Origin: Leptospira limi
GTDB lineage: Bacteria; Spirochaetota; Leptospiria; Leptospirales; Leptospiraceae
Reading direction: 5' to 3'
DNA: 64,000 bases
Assembly: GCF_026151395.1 (NCBI RefSeq)
Contig: NZ_JAMQPV010000001.1
Coordinates: 930,001-994,000, forward strand
Part shown: piece by piece, positions 56,601 to 64,000 of the stretch
How positions within the stretch are numbered: position 1 is the stretch's first letter
Layout: every line of letters starts with the position of its first letter
Notes under the pieces: model-generated
Database searches by the model: none
Seen by the model: the letters and a program-made list of their open reading frames with translations, nothing else
What the model was told of the DNA's origin: nothing
Program-made: the position numbers and the translations under genes

Positions 56601-59600
56601 ATGCAATCAGAAGTTAGGCGTAATCTTGAAAAAATTCGTAATGTATTTCGATCTAATTATTTATTAGCAGAGTTAGACGATTCAGAACGAGAAGCATTAA
56701 TTCCTTTTATCGAAGTAAAATTTGTTCGGATTGGACAAATACTAATTAAAGCAAACCAAATGCCTGAATACATTCATTTTGTTCTCACTGGCAAATTTGG
56801 AATGAAACAGAACAAAGAGGATCTTCATTTAGGAAGGTATGCATTCGTTGAAGAAGGTGAGTCGATAGGAGAAAGGATCACTTTAACAAAAACACCATCA
56901 AAACATGATTATTATGCACTAGAACCTTCTATTGTTTTATTATTGCCAACTTCTCGTTTTTTGAAGTTAGTTGAATCTCATCCTGAAATTGCAGAAAAAG
57001 CAAAACACAGAGAAGAAGAACAAGAAAAATTCCATTACGTTCGCAAACTAAGTTTTTTTGATGAATTGTCTCCAGAAGAAATTAAATCCATTCTAAAATC
57101 GATACAACTCATTAAAGTTCCTCAAGGTGAATTCATTTTTGTTGAAGGTGAGTCTGGAGAATCAGCTTACATCGTCCGTTCTGGAAAAGTTCAAATCAGA
57201 ACTGAAAATCCGAGGAAAATCATCTCGATCATGAAATCGGGGGATATACTTGGTGAAATTGCAATCTTTAAACAACAAAAAAGATTAGCAAGTGCCATCA
57301 CAGCAGAAGACTCCGAACTCTATCAAATTCCAGGAAATGTTTTTCGTAAGGTTATTGGTGCGGAAAAAGGGAACAAACTTGAAGAGATTGTCCAATCACG
57401 ACTCTTACGGTATTCCACATATAAATCCAAAGAAAAAGAAGAAAATTCAATTCGTCCTTTTGTTTCTAAACGATTTGAAATCAGAAAAACAACTCGAACG
57501 ATTTTAATTGAACAAGTGACAACAGACCAAATGAGCCTAGTTGGTTTGGTTTGTTCCGAATTGGCATTAAGGACATTTGATAAAGCACTCCCTTCAAATT
57601 GGAAAATTAGAATAAAAAATGAACTAAGTCGAAATATTGTTCCTGGGATATTTGAATTAGCAATTGAATTAGAAAAACTTGGTTTTTTAACAAAACAACT
57701 TCATATTCCATTTTCAGAATTAAATAGTTTAGAGAATCCTGTATTCATTACTGATGATGAAAATATACCGTGTTTATTGTATTTAGTTGATTCAGAGTTA
57801 GATGCAATTTTAATCTCACATCCCATTAAAGGTGTGTATGAATTATCAACTGAACAATTTCTAAAACTTTGGGACGGAGTGATTTTACAATTTTCTCTTG
57901 CTCCAAGCAGTTTGTCAGCAGAAGTAAGTTTGATTAGTTTTTTTAAAGAACTAAGGATGTTATTTAGTCCCAAAAAGAAAGAAATTCGTTGGGTAATGGT
58001 GGCGACTTTTTTTTCAGCAATCTTATCTCTTTCATTGCCTTATTTAATACGCCAGATTGTTGACCAAGTTTTAGTTTTTTCTGATCGTAACTTTTTATTT
58101 ACAATTGTATTTGGAGTAACTCTTTCCGTATTTTTTCAATCCTTGTTTTCCCTGTTCCGAAATTTGATCTCGATTGGACTCATGCAAAATTTGGAATATA
58201 ATTACTTTGTTCGATTTTTTCAACATATCTTGAATCTAACTCTACCAGAGTTTCGAAAATTTGAAACTGGAGATTTTACACAAAGACTAAAAGAAAACCA
58301 AAGAATTTTAGAAATCACACAAAGATCGGGTTTGTTTTTAATTTTGGACCTTATCACACTTCCGATTTATTTATTCATTTTATTTCGATTGGATGGTGGA
58401 TTATCATTTGTAGGATTATTTTTCTTAATCGTTTATGCAATTGTAGTCGTTCGTTCCAGTTCAAAAATCAAAAAGTTGCAAAAACATAGTTTCGATTCTA
58501 AGAAAAAAACTACTTCTTTTTTTCTATCTTTGTTTTCAGGAATTCAATTGATCAAAGCTTCTTCAATCGAAAGTCGTTATCTTGCAAAAGGATTAAATGA
58601 AATTGCAAGGACGATCTTAACAAACTTAAGAGTGGGAAAAAGAGTACACATCCTTGAATTGATTAGCAAATTCTTTGAGCAAATTGGTTTGATTTCAGTT
58701 ATCGCCTATGGAGTAAATCTTGTTTTAGCTGAACGATTATCACTCGGAAGTTTTTTAGGTTTTTTAATCCTGTATTCCTTACTCATGGAGCCAATTGTAA
58801 GATTATGCCATTTGTATGAGGATTTAAACGAATTAAGAGAATCTCGTATGAGACTCACTGAAATTTATTCGCTTCCCGGTGAAATGGTCAGTTTACGGCC
58901 GTTTGGTGAACTACCGAGGTTGTCGGGTAGAATTAAATTAGACAATGTAAGTTTTCGATACTCGGAAGGTTCTCCTGAAATTCTGAAAGATATCAATTTG
59001 GATATTGAAGCAGGAGAAAAAATAGCGATCGTAGGCCGAAGTGGGTGTGGTAAATCGACCATGATGCGAATTATGATGGGAACACTTTCTCCAACGAAAG
59101 GGAAAGTTTTTGTGGATTCGTTTGATTTATCTACACTTGATCCAGAAGAAGTTAGAATCCAATTTGGTGCAGTAGAACAAAATCCCATTTTATTCTCTGG
59201 AACTATCACAGAAAATTTATCTAAAAAAAATCCATCACTTCATATGGAATCATTATTAGCTGGTGCCAAGTTGGCCTCTGTTGATCAGTTTGTGGATAGA
59301 TTTCCGATGAAATATGAAACCAAAATTGGTGAGTCTGGAGTTGGATTATCGGGAGGTCAGAAACAAAGACTTGCGATTGCACGGGCTTTAGTAACGAATC
59401 CAAGTATTTTATTTTTAGATGAACCTACTTCTGCATTGGATTCAGAGACAGAAGCGCACATTCAATCACAATGGGAAACTGTCTTTTTGGATCGAACAGT
59501 CATTCAAATTTCGCATCGACTACATAGTACAGTGAGTGCAGATAAAATCATTGTCCTAGATGAAGGTCGTATCGTTGAAATGGGTACGCATGCTGAATTG

Positions 59601-59666
59601 ATCCAAACGAAAGGTTACTACTATCATTTGTTTCCTACGTTAACCGAAGAGGAAAGCCATGTTTAA
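56601..59666 (+). CDS. Type I secretion ABC exporter with two cNMP-binding-like domains, copy 1
   Basis: A 1021-residue half-transporter. Residues 1-130 and 145-265 are two cyclic-nucleotide-binding folds; the second keeps the phosphate cassette form GEIAIFKQQKRLASAITAE. Residues about 305-435 match the C39-like domain (MSLVGLVCSELALRTF, GVYELSTEQFLKLWDGVILQF), but the catalytic Cys, His and Asp positions are changed, so it is not a peptidase. Six membrane helices follow (about 463-745), then the ATPase with Walker A VGRSGCGKST, signature LSGGQKQR, Walker B ILFLDEPTSALD and H-loop ISHRLH. The ATG follows the fusion gene stop directly. Confidence 0.9.
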   Translation: MQSEVRRNLEKIRNVFRSNYLLAELDDSEREALIPFIEVKFVRIGQILIKANQMPEYIHFVLTGKFGMKQNKEDLHLGRYAFVEEGESIGERITLTKTPSKHDYYALEPSIVLLLPTSRFLKLVESHPEIAEKAKHREEEQEKFHYVRKLSFFDELSPEEIKSILKSIQLIKVPQGEFIFVEGESGESAYIVRSGKVQIRTENPRKIISIMKSGDILGEIAIFKQQKRLASAITAEDSELYQIPGNVFRKVIGAEKGNKLEEIVQSRLLRYSTYKSKEKEENSIRPFVSKRFEIRKTTRTILIEQVTTDQMSLVGLVCSELALRTFDKALPSNWKIRIKNELSRNIVPGIFELAIELEKLGFLTKQLHIPFSELNSLENPVFITDDENIPCLLYLVDSELDAILISHPIKGVYELSTEQFLKLWDGVILQFSLAPSSLSAEVSLISFFKELRMLFSPKKKEIRWVMVATFFSAILSLSLPYLIRQIVDQVLVFSDRNFLFTIVFGVTLSVFFQSLFSLFRNLISIGLMQNLEYNYFVRFFQHILNLTLPEFRKFETGDFTQRLKENQRILEITQRSGLFLILDLITLPIYLFILFRLDGGLSFVGLFFLIVYAIVVVRSSSKIKKLQKHSFDSKKKTTSFFLSLFSGIQLIKASSIESRYLAKGLNEIARTILTNLRVGKRVHILELISKFFEQIGLISVIAYGVNLVLAERLSLGSFLGFLILYSLLMEPIVRLCHLYEDLNELRESRMRLTEIYSLPGEMVSLRPFGELPRLSGRIKLDNVSFRYSEGSPEILKDINLDIEAGEKIAIVGRSGCGKSTMMRIMMGTLSPTKGKVFVDSFDLSTLDPEEVRIQFGAVEQNPILFSGTITENLSKKNPSLHMESLLAGAKLASVDQFVDRFPMKYETKIGESGVGLSGGQKQRLAIARALVTNPSILFLDEPTSALDSETEAHIQSQWETVFLDRTVIQISHRLHSTVSADKIIVLDEGRIVEMGTHAELIQTKGYYYHLFPTLTEEESHV

Positions 59667-60762
59667 AAAATTTAAGAACTTAAAAGAAACAGATTCCAAT
59701 TGGGAATCTAGGCATTCGGCTTCTTATTATGATGAATTACTGAAACATCCAGCACCTAACTGGGAAAGGAAGGGCATATATCTCATTGCAGTTTTCTTTT
59801 TCTGTTTTGTTTTGTTTTTAGTTTTTGGACGAGTCGATGTTGTCGTACAAGCTAACGGTAACATTCGCCCCAAAGGAAATTATCATGTAGTTGAAGCATT
59901 AGAAACAGGTACACTTACGAATTTGTATGTTAAATCAGGTGATTTTCTTAAAAAAGGAGATCCCATTATGGAATTAGAATTTTCCGAACAACAAATTGAA
60001 CTTTCAAAAGATGCGAATAATTTAGATTACGAAGAAAAAAAATTACAGAGATTAATTCGTAATAAACGTGAAGCAGAAAAAATTTCAAAAAATCTTGCTT
60101 ATAATTTAGAAAACAATTCTGGATCTTCCTTATCTGGAGGTGTATTAAGTAAGTTTGTAAGTTTAAAAAAAGCTTATATGGATTTTCAAAATGGAGTTGG
60201 TGCTAAGTTCATTTATGACCAAAGTTTATTAGAGTTTAATGAAGAATTTGGAAACTTAAAAGATGAAATCCAACGGGAAGAAAATATAATCGCAAGTCTT
60301 CGCGGAGATACCAAATTAAAAAAGGAAAGAGTAGCCAATGCGGTAATTCGTATGCCATTTTCTGGCGTGATTGGTGAATTAGCTGTTAACAATGTAGGTC
60401 AAAACATCATCCGGGGACAAACAGTGGCTGCACTAATGGAAGAAGGCCAGCCATTGGAAGCAATCGTTGAAGTTAGTAGTAAAGACATTGGTGCTGTAAA
60501 ACTCGGACTGTCTGCAGTGATTAAAGTAAAAGCATTTCACCAAAATGATTTTGGTGTTGTAGAAGGAATTGTTTCTCAAATCATTCCCAATACAAAAGAA
60601 AAGGATTCGTTTAGTGTGATTTTAGTTTTGGGAACACAAGACTTAAACCAAGATGGTAAAAAGTTTCAGTTATTCCCAGGACTAAAAGTTGTTGCAGACA
60701 TTGTCATTGATAGAAAAAATATTTATCAAATTTTATTTCGTTACGCTGATCCAAGGAATTAA
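59659..60762 (+). CDS. HlyD-family membrane fusion protein
   Basis: A 367-residue periplasmic adaptor: one membrane helix (IYLIAVFFFCFVLFLVF, about residues 40-56), a split lipoyl-like domain (ALETGTLTNLYVKSGDFLKKGDPI and MPFSGVIGELAVNNVGQNII), a helical hairpin with coiled-coil character between them, and a C-terminal beta-barrel region. It would link the ABC exporters to an outer-membrane channel. It overlaps the preceding ABC gene by 8 bases and is followed by the second ABC gene after 2 bases. Confidence 0.91.
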   Translation: MFKKFKNLKETDSNWESRHSASYYDELLKHPAPNWERKGIYLIAVFFFCFVLFLVFGRVDVVVQANGNIRPKGNYHVVEALETGTLTNLYVKSGDFLKKGDPIMELEFSEQQIELSKDANNLDYEEKKLQRLIRNKREAEKISKNLAYNLENNSGSSLSGGVLSKFVSLKKAYMDFQNGVGAKFIYDQSLLEFNEEFGNLKDEIQREENIIASLRGDTKLKKERVANAVIRMPFSGVIGELAVNNVGQNIIRGQTVAALMEEGQPLEAIVEVSSKDIGAVKLGLSAVIKVKAFHQNDFGVVEGIVSQIIPNTKEKDSFSVILVLGTQDLNQDGKKFQLFPGLKVVADIVIDRKNIYQILFRYADPRN

Positions 60763-60764
60763 AT

Positions 60765-63700
60765 TTGAAACGAAATTTCAAAGATATTTCAGATTTAGTA
60801 AAAGAAGATAGTTTTTTATCTCAACTTTCTTCTTCCGATCAGAAGAAAATAATTTTACTTTTTGAATTTAGATCATTAGTTGCTGGTGACAAAATCGGAG
60901 GAAATGAAAACGATCCAACTCCCATTTTATTGTTAGAAACGGGAAGAATTCAAATCAAATTAAAAATCAATCAGAATGAGTTATTGATTAAAACATTAAA
61001 GGAAGAATCCCTTTATGGGATTTCTGAATTCACCTCAGATTCCCTTGGAAAACAATTATACTACATTGAAGAAAATTCCAAAGTTTTAACACTTTCAGCT
61101 TCATCCTTTTTGAAGTTTATCAATTCTGATAAAGATCGAAAACGAATTTGGGATGAATATAAAGAGAATGTACAATTAAGAGATGAGCTTAGAATTCATC
61201 CTTATTTTCGAAAATTATCTAATTCTGAAATCCAAGAACTTTCTAAATTATTAATCAAAAGAAAAATAAATTCTGGCCAGGTTTTGATCAAAGAAGGTTC
61301 AAAAAGTTCATCGTTATTTTTTATCAAGTCAGGGAAATTTAAAGTTACAAAATCAACTTGGCAAAAGGATTATTTTTCATTTGTTGAAGCGGGATCTGTC
61401 CTCGGTGAAATGGGTGTTCTTGAAAAAAAAGTAAGGAATGCTACAGTAACTGCAGTGGAAGATAGTTTCGTTTATGAATTATCTTCTAAAAGTGCCGAAC
61501 AATTCTTCAAAAAATCCGAAAGTTTGCTAATCACAATTCGCTCGATCATGAGTGAAAGGAAACTTAATTTAGGTGAAAAATCTAATGAAGATGATTTTGA
61601 ACAAACGAATGTTTATGAAGAAGATACCTTTCATTTTTTACCTAAATTAAAATTTTCTCCACCAATTCGGAATCAGATTTCTTTTCCATTTTTATTCCAA
61701 GAAGGAAAATTTCAATCAGGTGATGTATGTCGCAAGATGATTCTAAAGTATTGGGGTTATTCATTTGCTGAATATGACTCTGACCCAATGTTTCCAGATT
61801 TTGATCCAGATATTTTGCCTTACCATTGGAAACAATGTTTTGGTGAAGAAAAGGGTAATTGTTATTTTGTTAACTGGAGGGAACATGAATCGGAAATTAA
61901 TTCAATTCCAACAATTTCCTATTTAGAAAATTCAAAGTATGTCATTGTAAAACATATTGGAGAAAAGAGTGTTACAATTCTTGATCCAGAGATGGGCGAA
62001 CTTGTTCTTAATCGAAAGGAATGGGAGAAAAAATCATCGGACATTGTGATTTATTTTGTTCCCAAAGTCATTCCAAGTTCATCATGGGAATGGAAAAATC
62101 GTTTTTTTAGCGGAATCAGTGAGTACTTTTTACCAGCGATTCAATATTTAAAAGCAGGTATACTTGCTAGTTTTATTTTGAAGGGACTTGAGGTTTTTAT
62201 TCCTTTAGTCAACTTATACTTGATCGATGCTGTCTTATTACAGGAGAGTCGGGATTTTTTCTTACCAGTTATTGTGTCAGTAGTTGTATTAAGTTTGACA
62301 CAGTCTTTTTTAGGGTATTTTCGATCGAACGTAATATTTTTTACAAGTAATCGAGTGAATCAAACAATCGCTATACGATTCTTGGTTAAATTAATTTCAC
62401 TTCCGATTTCATTTTTTGAAAGAAATAGAAAGGGTGAAATTCTGAATCGTTGGGAAGAAATTGAATCGGTTATTTTATTTTTTTCAGACCAAGGTGCTAT
62501 GAAAATCTTTGATCTGATTTTTAGTTCATTGGTTTTCGTTATATTCCTTTTTTTATCTCCAGTGTTATTAGCCATCATCATGTTATTTATCATACCAGAA
62601 ATTTTGGTCTTACGTTTTTTATCACCCAAAATCATTGAAGAAACAAAAAAGGAATCATTAAAAAGAGCAGAAACTTTAAGTTATTTTATCGAATCAATCA
62701 ATGGATTTGAAACGATAAAAAATTTAGGAGCAACATATTCACACAGATGGGATTTTGAGAAAAGACTAACAGCTCAATTAAATTCCGAAGGTAAAAAACT
62801 ATTTTACTCCAATTTACTTTCAGCGAATACAGAGTTTTTTAAGCAGATAACGATAGTTATCGTTTTATTGGTTGGAAGTTTGTTGATTTTACATGACCAA
62901 ATGACCTTGGGAACTTTATATGCCATTGTTGGATTGATCACATATATCCGAACGCCATTGATATCATTATATGAAGATTTTTTGAAGTTTCAAAAAGCAA
63001 ATGTAGCTTGGAATCGTCTCAGAAGTTTTGAATCCTTGGATAGTGAAATCTCTGATAAGGACAACTTATTCAAAGTTGATTTACCTGAGGTAAAAGGTAA
63101 TATTGAATTCAAAAATCTTTTTTTCGCTTATGACAGCCAAAAACCAGAATCAGGAATTCGTAATTTATCACTCAAAATTCAACCTGGAAAAAAAGTAGCC
63201 TTTGTTGGTCGTAGTGGTAGTGGCAAATCAACAATTATAAAATTATTGTTAGGATTATATAATCCAACCCAAGGTGAGATTTTAATAGATGAAATTCCAT
63301 TAAATGAAATTTGGTTACCAAGCTTACGAACCAAAATTGGTGTATGTTTCCAAGAAAATCCATTCATTTCAGGAACGGTTCGAGAGAATATATCCATCAC
63401 AAAACCAGAGGCAACACTTAGCGAAGTGGTTGAAGCCGCAAAACTTGCCTGCATCCATGATGATATTGTAAAATTACCTTTGGGATATGATACTGAATTT
63501 TCTGACCGAGGTTTTTTATTCTCAGGTGGCCAAAAACAAAGAATATCTTTAGCAAGATTATTTTTACAAAGGCCTAATTTGATTTTATTAGATGAACCAA
63601 CATCTTCTCTTGATAAAGAGACGGAATCACGTATTTTGTCACATATCAATTCTGTTTTTGCAAATTCTACGATCATTACGGTTGCTCATCGGTTGGATAC

Positions 63701-63830
63701 CATCAGAAATTATGACCAAATTTTTGTTTTAGAACGTGGAAAATTGGATTCGAAAGGGAATCACAAAGAGTTACTTTCCAAAGGTGGAATTTACCAATTA
63801 CTTCATTCCAAACAAGAAGCGATCCGATAA
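60765..63830 (+). CDS. Type I secretion ABC exporter with two cNMP-binding-like domains, copy 2
   Basis: This is the second 1021-residue half-transporter, sharing domain order but diverged in sequence from copy 1. Residues 1-130 form a degenerate cNMP-like fold; residues 140-265 form a better one with GSVLGEMGVLEKKVRNATVTA. The C39-like domain (about 300-432) has SGDVCRKMILKYWG, where the catalytic Cys position is Ser, and KYVIVKHIGEKSVTILDPEMG, where the His position is Lys. Membrane helices follow, then the ATPase with VGRSGSGKST, an FSGGQKQR signature in place of LSGGQ, LILLDEPTSSLD and VAHRLD. The start is TTG at 60765. Confidence 0.9.
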   Translation: MKRNFKDISDLVKEDSFLSQLSSSDQKKIILLFEFRSLVAGDKIGGNENDPTPILLLETGRIQIKLKINQNELLIKTLKEESLYGISEFTSDSLGKQLYYIEENSKVLTLSASSFLKFINSDKDRKRIWDEYKENVQLRDELRIHPYFRKLSNSEIQELSKLLIKRKINSGQVLIKEGSKSSSLFFIKSGKFKVTKSTWQKDYFSFVEAGSVLGEMGVLEKKVRNATVTAVEDSFVYELSSKSAEQFFKKSESLLITIRSIMSERKLNLGEKSNEDDFEQTNVYEEDTFHFLPKLKFSPPIRNQISFPFLFQEGKFQSGDVCRKMILKYWGYSFAEYDSDPMFPDFDPDILPYHWKQCFGEEKGNCYFVNWREHESEINSIPTISYLENSKYVIVKHIGEKSVTILDPEMGELVLNRKEWEKKSSDIVIYFVPKVIPSSSWEWKNRFFSGISEYFLPAIQYLKAGILASFILKGLEVFIPLVNLYLIDAVLLQESRDFFLPVIVSVVVLSLTQSFLGYFRSNVIFFTSNRVNQTIAIRFLVKLISLPISFFERNRKGEILNRWEEIESVILFFSDQGAMKIFDLIFSSLVFVIFLFLSPVLLAIIMLFIIPEILVLRFLSPKIIEETKKESLKRAETLSYFIESINGFETIKNLGATYSHRWDFEKRLTAQLNSEGKKLFYSNLLSANTEFFKQITIVIVLLVGSLLILHDQMTLGTLYAIVGLITYIRTPLISLYEDFLKFQKANVAWNRLRSFESLDSEISDKDNLFKVDLPEVKGNIEFKNLFFAYDSQKPESGIRNLSLKIQPGKKVAFVGRSGSGKSTIIKLLLGLYNPTQGEILIDEIPLNEIWLPSLRTKIGVCFQENPFISGTVRENISITKPEATLSEVVEAAKLACIHDDIVKLPLGYDTEFSDRGFLFSGGQKQRISLARLFLQRPNLILLDEPTSSLDKETESRILSHINSVFANSTIITVAHRLDTIRNYDQIFVLERGKLDSKGNHKELLSKGGIYQLLHSKQEAIR

Positions 63831-63838
63831 TTCAATTA

Positions 63839-64000
63839 GTGACAAATTTTCGGAAAATTCTTAGTTTTATCATCCTACTAATTATGTCAAATTCACACCT
63901 TTTGGCAGAGGTGGTGAGTTTTTATGACTTACCAAAGTTAGTTGGAGAAAAATCGTATGAATTAAAATTAAAGGAAATGGAAATCCAACGTAAAAAAGTG
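63839..64000 (+). CDS. Probable TolC-like outer membrane protein, N-terminal part
   Basis: From GTG 63839 the frame runs off the window after 54 codons. It begins with a signal peptide (RKILSFIILLIMSNSHLLA) and continues VVSFYDLPKLVGEKSYELKLKEMEIQRKKV, a helical start that fits TolC-type channel proteins. It lies 8 bases after the second ABC exporter gene, so it would complete the secretion apparatus. No clear ribosome-binding site precedes the GTG; ATG 63884 is an alternative but would break the signal peptide. The rest of the protein is needed to confirm the family. Confidence 0.6.
   Translation, partial: MTNFRKILSFIILLIMSNSHLLAEVVSFYDLPKLVGEKSYELKLKEMEIQRKKV

Noticed and set aside
1..64000. 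CRISPR arrays, insertion sequences, prophage genes, tRNA or rRNA genes
   Set aside because: I saw no regularly spaced repeats, transposase or phage motifs, and no cloverleaf-like sequence in the intergenic regions.

Overview
The window looks like chromosomal DNA of a spirochaete of the genus Leptospira; the species cannot be fixed from the sequence. Indications are the low-to-moderate GC content, the many SpoIIE-type phosphatases, lipoproteins with relaxed lipoboxes, an MBOAT acyltransferase paired with a DUF1574-like protein (a family known mainly from Leptospira), a lipid A gene (lpxA) and an ftsQ-ftsA-ftsZ cluster. I found no tRNA, rRNA, CRISPR array, insertion sequence or prophage gene. 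Coding density is very high; the only gene-free stretch above 300 bases is 16565-16943.

Region by region. Positions 1-11861 (minus strand) hold the start of a methyltransferase, an MFS transporter, a gamma carbonic anhydrase, a 7TM/SpoIIE signalling phosphatase, pheT, a PAS-PAS-GGDEF-EAL protein, dihydroorotase and recQ. Positions 11975-16564 (plus) carry an MBOAT acyltransferase, its DUF1574-like partner and a secreted caspase-family protein that ends at a good terminator. A small exported helical protein (16944-17309) follows, preceded by a striking pair of palindromes and closed by a UUCG-loop terminator, and then ftsQ-ftsA-ftsZ. Positions 20611-23403 (minus) form a lipoprotein cluster related to COG3014 and LpoB. 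Positions 23369-25386 contain a Cys-containing lipoprotein, nadA and ispF. Positions 25925-35114 are a long plus-strand run: a SpoIIE-TPR protein, a lipocalin-like protein, a four-gene peptide-type ABC importer without a binding protein, and an AsmA-like protein.

Positions 35171-44092 contain a membrane-anchored MutS-like ATPase, two small proteins, an acyl-CoA ligase with an enoyl-CoA hydratase homologue, an arsenosugar-type gene pair (peroxidase-like protein plus ArsS radical SAM), methionine aminopeptidase, a hydrolase and a MAPEG protein. Positions 44089-53736 carry gpsA, an operon with a phosphoesterase, recG and a VanY-like peptidase, then galE-lpxA, an HPt protein and a glycosyltransferase-like protein.

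The last 10 kb (53826-64000) are the most unusual part: a thiolase, a fused nucleotidyltransferase-like/methyltransferase protein, and what appears to be a complete type I secretion locus. It consists of two 1021-residue ABC exporters, each with cyclic-nucleotide-binding-like domains and a degenerate C39-like domain, flanking an HlyD adaptor and followed by the start of a probable TolC-like outer membrane protein. I read this as a ligand-gated export system built from two different half-transporters, with the fusion enzyme possibly acting on the same cargo or ligand.
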